Numbered from the stretch's first letter, positions 14,001-29,100 are shown. The stretch: DNA of 64,000 bases from Branchiostoma floridae (GCF_000003815.2 NC_049996.1:9042324-9106323); one strand, 5' to 3'. Made by a program: numbers and translations. Notes: generated by a model from the sequence alone, not told the origin.

Positions 14001-17000
14001 CAAAGACATACATTGTTACTTAATACATGTAAAAGATTATAACTGACTACTGTTCATTGTTTCAAGTTCATTAGTATGTCTTTTACTAAAGTTTTAGGAT
14101 ACATTTCCTGGCTTTATGTAAAGAATAGGGATGATCTTTGGTAATACATGGATCCACAAGAGGATAAACAGTATGTCAGGAAGTGTCCTTCAAATACAAA
14201 GGCCATTATCCTCACATGGCTGAGCAAAGACTCAAATTAGTACCTAACCAACAAGCTGTGAATGGGATAATCAGGCGAAGGGTCAAAGGTTAAGTATGGC
14301 TCCTGGTCCCATCCTTTGAGGTCTCAGAACACAGTATATTTCCGCGACCCCCGTCCCCAAAAGTAGTTCGGGTTCAAATAGTGCACCGCTGTACTTGCAA
14401 AGGCCGTAGTCATTCTTCTGTGCACAACAGCGAGGTGGAAACTGTGGTTAATGGTAGAGGAATACATCAGTTTTGAGACTGTATAAGTTGCATTACGTTG
14501 CTTCTTCGGCCGGCGTAAATTTGCGCCTTGATACTGTTACCGACACTTCCTGTTCGTCGCCTGCAGTTCCATGACCTCCGCTGGGGGTCAAATCAAAGTG
14601 GCTTTTATGGAAAAACGAGCAGGCAAATCTATGCTCATTTTCAGATATTTTGTCTGTTGTGCCCTCGACTTCAACATACTAAATTCTTGTAAATTGTATC
14701 TGCACCTTTCTATAGGTTTTGAGTCGTCGAATCACCTCACTTTGGGGTCCTTAACCATGTAAATCCCCATAGGCGAAAAACTGTGTTCTGAGACCTTGAG
14801 GGGTGAATGGTTCCTAGAGGGGTTGATGGCATTGCTTAATTGGATGATGAATGAGGGGAGCGTGTTGACCTGTAGAGGTGATGTTTTAGAGGCAGATGTT
14901 GAAGGACAAGTCACAGCTGTGGCCTTAGTTTTAGGTATGGCAGAAGTGAGTAATGTTCTAGAGGCTTCAGTTTGATAATTTTATGCTTTCTGACTCAATT
15001 CTCATTGACTCAGATGTTCCATGTACAGTTGACTGGCTGTCTGCTGTACTTTGTAATAGACAAAATATTTTACTAGTTTTTAGAAGACAATCATGTATTA
15101 CTGTTTGATATTGGATGTATGATCGAACTGTAATACTTGGTTACAAGGTTTTGCTTTATTGTTTTTGACTTGTTGTTTACACTAATTACATTTATGTTGT
15201 CTGGACCTGAAAACACAACAAAATAATTTCTTTCGGAGCATAAGAGCTATCTACCAGTACATATCCAAAACACAAGATACGAAAATCTGAAGATCTGCTG
15301 CAGTACCAAGGAAAGCCACCAGGTTTCCCCCAAAGTAATAATTTCTTTGATAGGTCATGAGTCATGACCTAACCACATATCATGACAGTCCATTCTTAGT
15401 TTCTTGAGTTACAGTATGCTGTTCAACCACATACTTACATATTATGCAACCAAAAACCTAATGTCTAGGCAAAGGTAATTACTGACTGAGTGAGAGTTTA
15501 CAAAGACATAGAACATTGCCATTTCCAGAATGGCTCCTCCCCCTTACAATGAGTGACAGGTACAGATTGAGCCCAGCCAGAGTTGAACCCTGGGGTGAAA
15601 AGAATGCTGGGATTGTTGTTGATATATTGTTCTGCCACGGGAGTATTTTTCCATGACAGGTGGTTCTGCATGGGCAGAAAAACAAAATAAATCAACAAAA
15701 GAAGTTGCTGCTAAAAGGTTGTGTCATGATTTATGTGGAAAATTGATTTTCAATAACTGACACTATCTTCATAGTGATCTTGTCATGCTATCACAAAAGA
15801 GATAAAGTTCTTAGTGATAAATCTTTGTTTATTGTAATGCTGATCGATCATATATGTCACTAAGACTTTGTATGGTCCATTTGTTCAATGCCTCGTACAA
15901 TATTTTTTTTTTTGTGGATTATTTGGTAAACTCGTCACCTTGAACTTACATGTAAAATCACAGTGAAAATGATTGTTCTATCTGCTGCCTACTTGCCTCC
16001 CTGATTCAACTGCGAACTGAAAACTGACACAAACACTGTCCCCCTATCACGAAATTATGGTAACTGCAAAGCATTTGCAGTTGTACATCCCAACATATTA
16101 CAAAAACAGAGTTCCACACAGCTTTTGATGCATGTTGGATTTCCAGTGCTGTGCCATCACACTCTTCTCCCTTTGATTGTAAACACTCAAATTTTTGTGA
16201 AATAGAATGCCTAGGAAATACAGTAGTACATCCCAACATATTACAAGAACAGACTTCTATACAGCCTTTGGCGTATGTTGGATTTCCAGTGCTGTTCCAT
16301 TATACTACAAAACCACGAAAAGATTTTACGACATTAACCCTCCTCTCCCTTTGATTGCAAACACTGGCCGTCTGGTTTGTTCTTCATCAGACCCGATTGC
16401 ATTATCAGCCATGAAACGGTGTCCTACAGTTTTACGAGAGCAGACAGTCTACACTGCTTCTATCTCTCTGATCATTAAACAGGTGCTGAGCACAGCTGTC
16501 TGCATCCCATGTGAGTTTAACAGGTCAGAGGTTGTGAAAGAAATCCAATTCCATCCCAGCTCAGCAGGTGTACAGATGCTGGTGGGAGATTAGTAGGCTG
16601 GGAGTAATGAGCTTGATGCTATCTGTGTACATGTGTATCTCTGTGGATAATGTCAGGAGAAAGTGGATTTGTTGGGACTGTACATCTAGGGCAAGCTCTA
16701 AAGGAGGGCAAATGTTTGTTACCTTTGCCAAAGAGGTTGTTTCTTTCTGCTTCCAGTAGTATCTGATGTGTCTGTGTGCCTGTATCTGTTGGATAATGTC
16801 AGGGGAAGGTGGATTTGTACATGGATGGGGCAAGCTCTAGAGGGTTGGAGGGCAAGTGTTTGTTACTTTTGCCAAGAAGGTTATGTTTCCACTTCCAGTA
16901 CTGCAGTAGTATCTGTGTGCCTGTATCTGTGTGGATAACATGGTAGGTGGATTTGTACATGGGTGGATGGGGCAACCTCTAAAGGGTGGTAGGGCAAGTG

Positions 17001-20000
17001 TTTCCAGTAGTGTTCATGTGTGTGTCTGTGTGTCGAAGCGGTGTGTCAAAAAGGTGTTGGGTAGGCTTTGACAAGACCTTGAAATGATTAGATTTTGTGC
17101 CCCTATCATCTTGTTATGGTACTGCAGCAACTTCTGTGTTTTGTATCATTTGATCTGAAGATTATATAGCTACCAAATTGGGGTGGTAGTTAACCCTTCT
17201 TTTGGTAGTGTTTTGGATTTTGCATTAAGAAATCCAAAAAGTTAAGTTGCTGACCTTAGACCGAGGCAGAGCATAATGCTTTTTTGATAGCCAAAATGCA
17301 GCCTTGCCATGGCTTTTGGCCAAGCCCACTGGGTTGCCCATAGGTACTCTACTTGATAAATGTTCAGGGTTCTTTTACATGCAGAGCTTTGACGACTGTA
17401 ACATAGGTAATTTTCTGAAGGTCAGGAGAAAGAGATCATTGACAGAAATAAATCAACCTGTACTGGTGTTGTTTTATATGTTCATAAATTATGCAGGTGT
17501 CGAAGTACGGTGATTAATTTTAGTAATTATTCAAGTTTATGTTTACCAGTAGGTCCAAGTTGGACGGCATTGCTTAATACATTTATTGTCAGATAACCCT
17601 ATAACACACACTAGATAGTCAATCAGTAAGCTGTAAAGATGTAAATATGACAAGCTCTTAATATCGAAATATTTGTTCAAGATCGTAGTTGAAGGTCACA
17701 GTGTTAATAATCACGTGTCTAGTATTTTCTGCCATAAACTCCTCACATTCAAACAGGTGCCGACTTTTCTCTATTGTGTTGCTACAATTGTTTATACCTC
17801 AAAGTCAAACCCAAAGATACCGCAAACTCTGCCGCGAAACTTCAGTGCTGCAAACAAAAATGCATTTATGGTAGGACAAATGACTTAACTTTATTGGAAA
17901 ATTTCCAGCAGTAAAAGGAGTCATAACCTGCTATATGCTCTTCAGCTACAGACCCTACTCCAGGCATTTTACCCACATGCATTTTTCATGACTGTGTAAG
18001 ATTAGCCAGATTTAAGACAAGCCCATGTATTAGCAGGGCTCGAAATACTTTTTTTCTGCATACCTGCACAGGTGCAGGTAACATTGCAAATTACTTGCAC
18101 CAGACAAATTTTACCTGCACCACTCTGAATTTAGGAAGTATGGATCATGATAGAATTGTTGAGGAACCACTGCTATTTTTCTTTTATACTTGATAGGTGG
18201 TAAAAGTCTATGCAGCGAATAACAATCCACATACACTTACGTCGCAGGACATTTATGTATAAAACCCTTGCCAGTGCAGGTTAAGTGCAGGTAGACATCA
18301 GAAATACCTGCACAGCTCCAATTTTACCTGCACTAACCTGCATATGCAGGTAGTATTTCGAGCCCTGTAGTGTGTATAGCCAGACTGTACTCTATTATTG
18401 ACCAGTAAAAGCATCCCTGGAGGGGCAGATTTAATCTCAGCCTGCCATCAGGCTTGTCTGTGGGAAGAGCAGGAGAAATACGATATAATCTATTGGTTTG
18501 GAGACAAAAATTGGTAATGACAAGCACTGATTCTCATGCATGGAGGTTGGTGTTGGCCTGGTGAACTCAAACTCCCGAAACAATGGCTTGACCATATACA
18601 TAGGGCACGTTTTGATACAATACAATGTAGGTTTATGACAGAAAATAGGGACATGCTATTGACAGTCCTGACTGCATTTTACAAAATTCAATTGTATCAA
18701 GACCATAAATGAGAAATACGATATAGATTATAATCTGTTGGTTTGGAGACAAAAATTGGTAATGACAAGCGCTGTTTCTTATGCATGGAGGTTGGTGTTG
18801 GCCTCTGTGAACTCAAACAACCGTTTGACCACCTACTTCATAGGGCATATTCGTGTCACAATAGGTTTGGGTCAGTAAATTGCTCTGAACAGTTATGGCT
18901 GTATTGTACAAAATTTAGCTGTCTCAAGACCAAAAATTTTGTCGTAAGAAAAAAAACGGGTCAGTTCTATCATAGCCCTACTTAAAATCTGATGACAAAT
19001 TAACCTTGTACCCTCTTACTGGACTGCAGTAAAAGCTACCTGCAATGGGTGGACTATCATTAATTATTCATCGCCAAAATTTGATATTCTAAAGGTTTTT
19101 ATTGTTTGTAATTGATATTAATAAAGTAAAATATTTTGATACAAACTAAAATGACATGACATGTGTGACATGTTTGTCAGATTTTTTCAATTCACCTATA
19201 CATTTAATTTTTAATTTTCTTTTTCGTGTTGTAAATTTTGTTTTTAAATGACAGTTGCAAAAAGGAAAATCTGATATTTTATTATAGACACGAATGAACT
19301 AGGTTGATGAAGTTTATTTGAAAAAGAACTCCTCTACTTCAAGCATGTATGACCTAGCCTTTTCTATCAGAAGCAGTTAGCTAATTCCTTCTGTCGATCT
19401 GCCCTCTCCATCTCCCTGTATAATGTGCTGTCAGATCCCCTCCCATATGCATGAGCCGGGCTGCCCATGAATGTTAGAGTGTTACATGTACAAATATACG
19501 TCAAATTTTTCAATTTGTTTGTTTAGTTAATTTTTAATTTTCACTTTAAATTTTCTGTGTAAATGCCTGTTGTAAAAAGGAAATGTGAGATTTAATTAGA
19601 GACAAATAAATGAATATGGATGAATGTTAGACAAAAAATTAAGACTTAGTAAGTTAGTGAATAAAGCTTTAAAAGTCCACTGGTCCACCTGGTATGACCT
19701 ACATCATGATGTAGCCTTTTTCTAACTCCTGCTAATTTCCCCATATCTCCCTGTATAATGTGCCGTCAGATCCCCTCCTATATGCATGAGCCGTGCTGTC
19801 ATGAATGTTAGAACACAGCTTATCGACAGGACAAAACAAATGGGTGCCTTCCGGCGACCACCCCGATTTCTGCACTGGATCGTGATTCATGGAGCCAAGA
19901 GAAGCGAGCGAGATTTTGCACGCATCGTCTGCTCTGAAACAAATATCAGACAGGAAAAATATTGGCTGACTTGTTCATAAAGGTGTAATATGTTTTTAGG

Positions 20001-23000
20001 TCAAGAAATCACAGATGAGGCTACGTCAGACTTATTTGTTGCTTTCTGGATTTTTTCAGAAAAAAAGTGGACAGGCAGATCAATTTTGCCCATAACGTCT
20101 GCTCTGAAACAAACATCAGATTTTCACTAGAAAGATATTGGGTAACTTGTTCATAAAGGTGGAATATTTTGAACAAACCATATTTTTTTTAGGTCAGGCA
20201 ATTGCAGATGAGACCACACCAAATTTATTTGTTCCTTCTCGGATTTTTTCAGACAAAAATCGACCAGCAGGTCGAAAACAATGAAAATAAATTTTTTCGA
20301 AAAGGTCTGGGGTGAATAAAGAGTTAATAGCACGTTTTATGCAATGAATCCCTTACTTTGATTTGTTTTTAATGTTCTGAATAAAAGGCATAGTTTTTAG
20401 ACTGAAATTATGTGTATCTGGCTCTGAATGGCAATATTTACAGGTTTGTGAACAAAACATGTATTATTTTTTCTCGGGACTTAATCTTTTATTGGAAAAA
20501 AATGGACAGGCGAATCCGAGAAGCGAGAAATAAAATTGGTGTGGCCTGATGTATTGCAAAAGTATTTTTTAATTACTAAGCATCAGGTGCTGGTTTTGAC
20601 ATATATGTGCTGTAGCAAAATTTATGTGTGTTTATTTACATAAAGAATTGTGGTTGACTGATGATGATGTTTTGAGGTTGCGTTATTAGTAGGCCTATGA
20701 CAAATTGTTGCAGTATTTCTGATTGAATATCATTTATGAATATGAAATCTGGAGGTTTTGGGAGCTCAAAGGTAATACCATTCTTCTTCACTTCTTCAGA
20801 GGGAATTTGTTACATTTGAATGGACTTTCTAAAATGAAAATTATACTGCTTGAAAAATAAGAAAGAAATTCAAAATGTATTTTGTTAATTCATTTATGTT
20901 AATGTAATCTTTGACAATTTTATGAAGATTGAAAGTAAATAAAAGAGGCTTACAAAGATTTGAAAATATTCATAAGAAAGTTGACAAAAAATACTAAAGA
21001 AAGGCAAGTTTCTGTTCCTATAACAACTAGTAACTGGAACACCTTATTTGTGTTCAAGCACTGGTACAACAGTACAAGCACTAGTAGTAGTACCAATATA
21101 AGACTACTTAATAGCTAGGATTTGACCTTTTGACGTCCAGGTTCAGATGCTGGGTTGCTAAACCCTAGACCAAAAGTAGGTCGACTACTACTGTAGGAGG
21201 CCAGTTCTATTATAATATATTTATATAAAAAGTAAATTATGGGGAGGTAGTTGCATGTACGCTAACCTACGAGAATTTGAACCAATATTTTTGCAATCCA
21301 CCGCCCATAATATTGGTAAATACAGGAATGGTTCATGCAATGGAGACACTTTTACAAGTTTTCACATTAAATGCACCTTAAGATTAAGATTTTACTACAA
21401 TAATGCTATACGCCATAGAGTTCAGTATTCTTGATTAGTTTCCTTCAGTGTTCTGTTTGTCCTTTGAATTGTATTATTTCCGTTGACTGCGGTATTTTGG
21501 ATATCAATAACAACCATTATTTTGCAAACTTAAGAAATCATTGTCGCAATTTTATCTACCATTTGTTATCACAGACACTCTAGAATATGCATTAAAATGA
21601 ATCTGTTGGAGAAAAGGTGGAGATATCTGTTTAACATGGCAGACTGAATACGCAAGATGCAACAAATGTGATCATTAGATATGGGATTGAGGCTCGAATC
21701 CTGCTCGTGCAAGTCAAGAGAGCGCTTGGATGCTGTCATTTATTGCCGTCTCGCGGGATCAGCCTGGCGCCAGCCCGTAATTAAGGACATACCCTCGGAG
21801 AGAAATCCGCATTCTATCACCGACAAGATTGACGGGCAACTAGGCTATTAACAGTTGGCTATTGCCCATTGGTGGTGCTGTGCCCTGCTTTCTCCAAGAT
21901 CTCGCTGTTTTGTCGCCAATGGGTTTATGATGAAATGCTCTTGGTCTTCCCGTTTGTCCCGCGAGACAGAGTGGCGTCAGCCGCCGCTCGATTGCCCCGT
22001 CATAAAAGGAACGTGTGGGAAACTGGCACGTAGGATATCCACTGGTTGTACGAGATAAGGACGGGCGATTTGTCTATGGTTTACATGGTTAGACTTAGAG
22101 CAGTCTTGTCCAACTTCTGGCCTCAGGGCTAAAACCTCCTAAAAACTCGTCCCTCCGACCTGGGTCGGAAATTTGCCTGTTGGGACAGGAAAATATTCCA
22201 TCCCGTCCGTCTGAAAATTTGAACTTCATGACATGAAACAGGTAGAAATGCATTTTGGTAACTTAAAGAATGTAGAATGAAAAAAATGATAAATACAGAG
22301 ACAGTCTAAATGGGCTACTAATGTCATCTAATGCTATATAAAACTCCAGGGAAACCCAAACCTATCTTATTTCTTTACTTTCACCTACTTTGGTTGATTT
22401 ATGATTTGGAAAATTTAGGAAATGAATCAAGTTTAGCCCACACATGCTCAAATTTTCATGATTTTGTCACTAACAGGTATAAAGAACACTTGTCTTCCAT
22501 TTTGATTACAACTTTTCCATTTATCAAGGTATTAAAAGTTCCAACATTAACTGTTTGAAATTTCACCCAACCTAGTATGTTGACTTCATTGCTCCTTATT
22601 TCATACACTGTACACCTACAAATTACAGACATCATGTAATATAACCTGCATTGGCACTTAACAACTACAACTTTCACATGATCGCTGTGTTCATCACATT
22701 TAGGTTTACTTGCAAATGCTCCCAACTTCATATACCACATTATAACACATAAAATCAGAGAAGATAAGATCCAACATAGTCTTGAAAGACTAAACTTTCA
22801 TGGCTAATGAAAAAAGATGGTCTCATAACTGCTGAATTATGGTTGATATTCAAGCTGTTGCAGTGGATGTCATTTCAGTACCAAGGACAGATGTGTTTTA
22901 CATGTTAAATAATGCCTGAACATTTCTTTATTTTATATTACTCTGTAGGGGAGGGGAAACAGATTGTTTTACTCCCTATTGTTGATCTATTTCTGGTTTC

Positions 23001-26000
23001 GTCTTTGAATTAAGCCATTTACTCAACTGGCAAGTCTTGATTTAAAACACACGAAATCAAGGAAAATAGTATTTAAGATAGTCTTGAAAGCTTAAGTTTG
23101 ATTGCTAATGAAAAAAGATGGTCGCCTAACTGATGAATAATGGTGGATATTCAAGCTGTTGCAGTGGATGTCATTTCAGTACCAAGGACAGATGTGTTTT
23201 ACACAGTAAACTTGATTACTAGACATTTCTTTACTTTATATTACACTGCAGGGGGAGGGAAATGGATTGTCTTACTCCATATTCTTGCTCTATTTCTGGT
23301 TTCTCCTTTTTGATTAAGCCACTTTAATATCAATTTTACGGGCAAAACTAAGTGTACGGAACAGCCGACCCCAATGATATGCATGACTGGTGATTATAGA
23401 CAGCCTGTAAACTATATGATTTATTGCATAAAAGGCATGCTGGTACTCGCATACTTGCCTTTCCAACTATACATGTAGGTCTGCAGTCAAACCTGTACTA
23501 CTTGTGAGGCCATGGAAAAATATGGTGTTTTTCCTGCTTCATTCCTGAAAAATTAGGTTCTGTAGGAATTATCAAACTTCAATATTCTCAACGTCAAAAT
23601 TTAAATTTAATTTTGGTTACAAATATGTTGATACATTTATCCTTCATTAGATAGGACAAAGCAGTATTTTCACTTCAGTAGGAAGCAGGCTGAATAAAAC
23701 TTAAATGATCTTAACTGCAAACAATGTGACTCCACTGCCCACCCAGAAAAGCATAGGGTCGGCAGGTTTTCTTGGGTAGTTCGGGAAACAGAAAACACAA
23801 CATTTTTTTTTAGACCTGACCACCTCTGCAAAAGGACCACCTGGCCACAGTTTTTGTTATCCTTTCGATTACTTTCCCACAAACCTGAGCATCACAAATC
23901 CTGTGTAGAGTGGCCACATGTCTCTTTTGATCATTTTCTTGAAGTCCCTCAAGTGCTTATTTTAGACAGGATAGATTGTTTACAAAGTGTATTACATATC
24001 AGTATATAAGCACTTGTACATTGTACATGTGTTATGTAAACAGTTACCCACTCTGGATAGCCCTCTTCCTCTATGTAGCGGCTGAGAAAAATGCACTGTA
24101 ATGATTGAACCCATATGGTCCTCCAGACATATATCCAGTTGTCATCCTTTGCAAATAGGCCCTAGGAAAAATAAACAGTTGCCTTTAAGCAAACATATCA
24201 AGAGGTCGTTTCATGTCTGTTTGTTTTTGTGAGAGTCCTTTCCTTATTTGTTAGTCACCATCATATGTGGCTTGAATTAATTAACATATACAAATGTACC
24301 ACTTGATGTCTGAGATAGGTCAGTATTTACAAAGGTGCACTCAATCATATTGTCAGTATTGAAAACTCTTTCAATAGCATGATATACTAAATTAACTTAA
24401 TGGCACACCCCAGTCCTCTTCTATTTACATGCTTGCTCGCTATGGATTAGTTTTTTTAGAAAGTAATAGCTAGTTTCAGATCCTAAGGCAAAGTATATCC
24501 TTTGCCTTTCTGGCGGATACAAACCATTGAGACTAAGTAAAAATTTTGGCTTGATTGAGAAGATATTGGCATACTTACTGATATACATATTTAGTTTAAA
24601 CTTTAAGCATACATAATACATGTAATTTTTTTGGGTACAATATGGTCATGTTGCCTATTTTTCAAGACTTCAAGCATACAAAATACATGTATATTTTCTC
24701 TGGTTATTTTGTCTATTTTTAGTGACTTCAAGAGTTTATTTCTACTAGAACATCATTAGTATATACATTCTCTTACATCCTAAACAGACCCCATGTGTTG
24801 TTGTAGTTAATTATCAGGTACCAGCCACGTGATCCATGCCCCCACATCAATCATGTACGATCCCTGATATCAATGTACCACCCCTGACCAGGTCGTGACC
24901 TGACGTACTAATCATAGCGCTGACCGATCCGCTGGGTGTGATTTTCTGGACGGGAAAAAATTGCTCGCATTTTATCGGCAGATTGATATGGAGACTTGGC
25001 TGTGTGATTTGTCGCAAACCCATTATTTATATCGGCTTCCCTGACTGTAATATTCAATATTCTCAAGTTGCTATTTGTCTCTGCAGTAGACTTACATGCG
25101 CTCAGAGTTAAAACTGCCTTTAGAGCCTTGTGGCTAGCTGTATAATCCTAGAAGGATGGACGACATGTGAAAGTTTTATGTCTTTATGACTTGTGAAGAT
25201 GTGGTTGTGCCATTGGACAGTTGTATATCGTGAATTTTTATTGCAATGCGAAAATATTTTGAGTATAAATGTACCCTTTGGGAAAATGCTAGTTGAACTT
25301 GATGCAGGTATATTTAAGTTACAACTTTGTAGGTTAGGTTATACACATTTATGCATCTTTTCCGCACATCTCTCTCCCCTCTTTCCCTGTAGCCCTCTCT
25401 CCCTTTCTTCCTACATGTACTTCTCCCCTCTCTCTCTATCTTTCCCTCTGTCTCTGTCCCTTTCTTCTTCTCCCTCTCCACTCTCTCTTTCTCTTTCTCT
25501 CTCTCTCTCTCTATGTATGCATGTATCATTACTGTCATAGGAAAGCTGAAAAAGTACTTTAAGGACACTCACCCCTGGTGGTAATAGATTTTATTGATCT
25601 CTAAAGGGGATAATGGCTGATAATGGAGTGTCAGGTACATTACAGAAGATGAGGCATCTTTATATATGTACATAGCAAATACTGGTACATAAGTGCTCTG
25701 TGAGAAGAAATTATAGATTTCTGATATATGGGAGAGTAAACCATTATTCTGCTCCAGTTGTCCTATTAGGAATGCACTTGTCAATGAGAACCAGGAGGGG
25801 AGTTTATGAAATTTGATTTTAGAATCCTTATGCCTCTCAAAGTTATCAAAGTTAAGCTAGGTTTTGGCCACACATTGACAACAGAAAAGTGTCAGTTCTC
25901 TAAATTATTGGGAAGTATCTGTATTCATCTTGTATTGATAGGCCCATTATCAAACTTGCCACCTACCAACTATCATCTGTTCATGTCCACAGACATACAC

Positions 26001-26056
26001 ACACAGACATGCACAAACATGAACACATGAACACACACACACACACTCTCTCTGTC

Positions 26057-26148
<92 letters not shown>

Positions 26149-29100
26149 TCGCACACACACACGCACATAAGAATGTAACATTAACAAGTTAGCTTCTACA
26201 ACACCTGCATGGAGATGATATTACAGCATGCTAGGTTCAAGTAAAGTTCTTCCTTTCCTATGTTTTGGGCCCATGCCAGTTCCACATGCTTGAGTAATGC
26301 CTGTATCATGAACCCTTATCTTTTACTATTGTGTAACAGTTGGTATTGAGGGGTTTTACCTAAGCCTGGATTTGTGCACGCCATTTACAGAAAACCACTA
26401 AACGCATTATTGTAAATCACCATTTGTCTAGTACTTTTCTAAAAGCCTTTGATTCTCGCAGTATCTAAGTTAAAAAAACAAACCAACTTTCAGTCCCTAA
26501 GCCATAGAAATTGTTATTGTAAATCACTGTTTGCTTCAGAAAGGTCTTGGTTTGCTTATTGTAAAAGAAAGCAACTTCACATTCGCAGTATCAGGGATCT
26601 TTTATACCATTTGTCTTAAGAAACAAATGCTTGTGGGAGTAAGGAAGACTTAGCAGGTGCAATAAAACAGCAGTAACATACATCTTGTGTGTACTTGTAC
26701 TTTTCCTCAAAGTCATTACCGCTATCCCTGTGTTCTCGTGGGTGGAGATAACTGTGAAAAATGTATCATGTCTAAAAGTGAACTTTTTACCTCGCAAAGT
26801 TAGAACTACAGTATATAAAGAACAGTTACTGTCAATGGAATATTATATTTGAGTCAGTTTGTTGTTATCAATAGTTGTTTTATACTGTACTCAATTGAAA
26901 ATTCATGATGATACAATAGTGTAAGCTTTAAGTGTTATAAAGTTTACAATTTGCAAAATCATAAACAGTCCATTATTTAGATATAGAAAAAACACAGTCA
27001 TAGATTTTCAGTGCAAACTGCAAACACTTTGGCTAACTTTTAAAATGATTCATATACTGTGTGGTTTTAAACCCTTTGTTTTGTAATTGTGCCTTTCATG
27101 ACAGAAATCTATACACAGTGATGTCTTCTGTTTGTTTCCCTTATTGCAGTGAGAGCATCCACTAAAAGTCAAGAAAGATGACCCACTATCTTAAAGAATG
27201 CCATGAAACACTAGACAACTGTTTTATCCACCTACAACAGGAAGTTTGGTCAGATCTTGTTAGAAGCAAGAGTTGTTAATTAGTTTCACTGGGACAGGCC
27301 CATTTTCTCATGTGGGTGGGAGTGAAAAAGTACTGTAAGTTCTTTTTGTGATGCTTTATTCCTCTTGATTGGAATGAAAATGGAGGTTTTTCAGTATTTT
27401 AAATTTCTTGTTGAAACAAATATGATCTACTGTTAAAATAGTCACATAAGAGAAACTTTTGTAACATCATTTAATTTACTGTGGAGGAGTCACCTTGAAA
27501 ACCAAGAAAATGAAACCAGTAAAGGTTTCCTGATTTATGATATGTTAAAAAGAAATCATTGAAGGACAAGAAATGTTGTGTGTGAGGAGGAAAGCTGTAC
27601 TGTGAGAAACTGTACAGTTAATGTAATACGAAGCTGCTTGGGTAATAAAAATGTATAATTTATGATGTACTTTTATGTGGTGATTGTAAGTGCTTGACTT
27701 GTCACAAGGAATGTCAATTATATATATATGTTTACCTACACATCCTCAAATTGTTTGTGAAGGTATGAAAACTAGTTTACAGAGCAGAAAACTGGTATGT
27801 TTGATGGCTGTAAAGAGGTTGAAAAATAAAACAGCCCTCTAGCATGAATGCTAAAAACTGCAGTCTGCAGTCACAAGATGTAAAACATTGTGAGCACATG
27901 TAAGGCTTGTTAAGTTTGACCCCTGACATTTGTTGTACATTCATATTTTCATTTAGGTCATTATCTAGTGCCAAGGAAAATGTCTCACTGTTTTATTAAA
28001 AATCTTTCATCTTGTTTTTGCTACAGGGAGCAAAAAGGCGGAAGGGCTGAAAGCTGCTGACATAGTGCCAATTCTTAGAGAAAAAATAGCTTTCTTATCA
28101 GGTAAGGAGTGGTCTTTCTGACATTAATTCTAACTCATTTATTTTCTTCTTATTGTAATGTTCCAAATAGACACCTTCCATTGCGATTCCAATTGCGCTG
28201 CTTCTGCTGTTTCAACTGCAGTCTCTTGATTTACAAATGCTGTGAAACTTAACTTGAAATATGATATGCTAAATAGCAATTACTCAAGCAACTGGACATG
28301 ATTTTGGAAACGTCACTGTTTCCAATTGCTTGAGTAATTGCTATCTTATTACCTGGATGTCTGACCTTCATCAGTATTCTTAAAATATGTACTATGTGAG
28401 AAATATTACTGACTTTGTAAAAGAAGTATCCTGTGTACTACCCCTACCCCTAATCCTAAGATACTTCTAGATAGTCTTCATTCCTAAATGCTGCAAAATC
28501 TATGTGTTACGAACTTAATGAACATCATTCGTAGCTTTGGATTGATAAGAGCTCAGAGACAGAATTCGACAGGTTTCGGCTTTATTCGTTTTTCTCAAGA
28601 ATGGAGCTTGGAATGAATTTACAATGTACTTCTCATAATTATGTACAATGTTGTTTCCCAGGCGGCCGTGACATGAGAGGCGGTCCTGTCCTGACGTTTC
28701 CACAGCGCAACAACCCAGAAAAAGCCATCCGCTACGATGATCTCAAGAGACTCATGACATACTTAGCTAGTATTCCTAGGTATGTATACTCAATAGTGTA
28801 ACATCAAGTCACATTGCTATAGAGGAATTGTATTGAAAACCTAAACATCTGAAGTGTATTATACAACTCAAGATCATTGATGCTGCATTGGTACGTCTCT
28901 TTAAATCACTTTAACTTCTTGAATTTTTTTTCTCATGTGGCAGTATTATGGCATCTGGTGGAATTATGAGAGTTGATGTTAGATCACATGTAAACTATAA
29001 CAGAATGCCCAGTAATACAAACTGCCAGTGTGTTTAGAGGTAACATATGCATGATGCTGCTGCTAGTCATTTTTGTTGTTGTTGTTTTCGTGTCTTTTCA

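Larger units (their letters stand above)
5065..28026 (+). other. Trio intron 1 (about 23 kb)
   Basis: The intron begins GTGGGG and ends TTTTGCTACAG. It holds two related hAT-like MITEs (7301-7622, 18034-18367), a solo LTR-like element (14320-14795), foldback MITEs (13055-13277, partial 11777-11862), tandem duplications (16079-16374, 16617-17035, 18474-18950, 19170-20300, 22743-23329), pyrimidine and CA microsatellites (25371-26162) and unique CpG-containing blocks at 21690-22075 and 24800-25040. No internal exon with Trio similarity was seen. Confidence 0.75.

Noticed and set aside
25973-26187. Val-Cys repeat open frames on the minus strand
   Set aside because: Translations of the CA microsatellite.
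27150-27260. Acceptor-like TTTCCCTTATTGCAG at 27149 before exon 2
   Set aside because: Joining exon 1 in phase reaches a stop after about ten codons and no good donor follows; could be a poison exon but unsupported.
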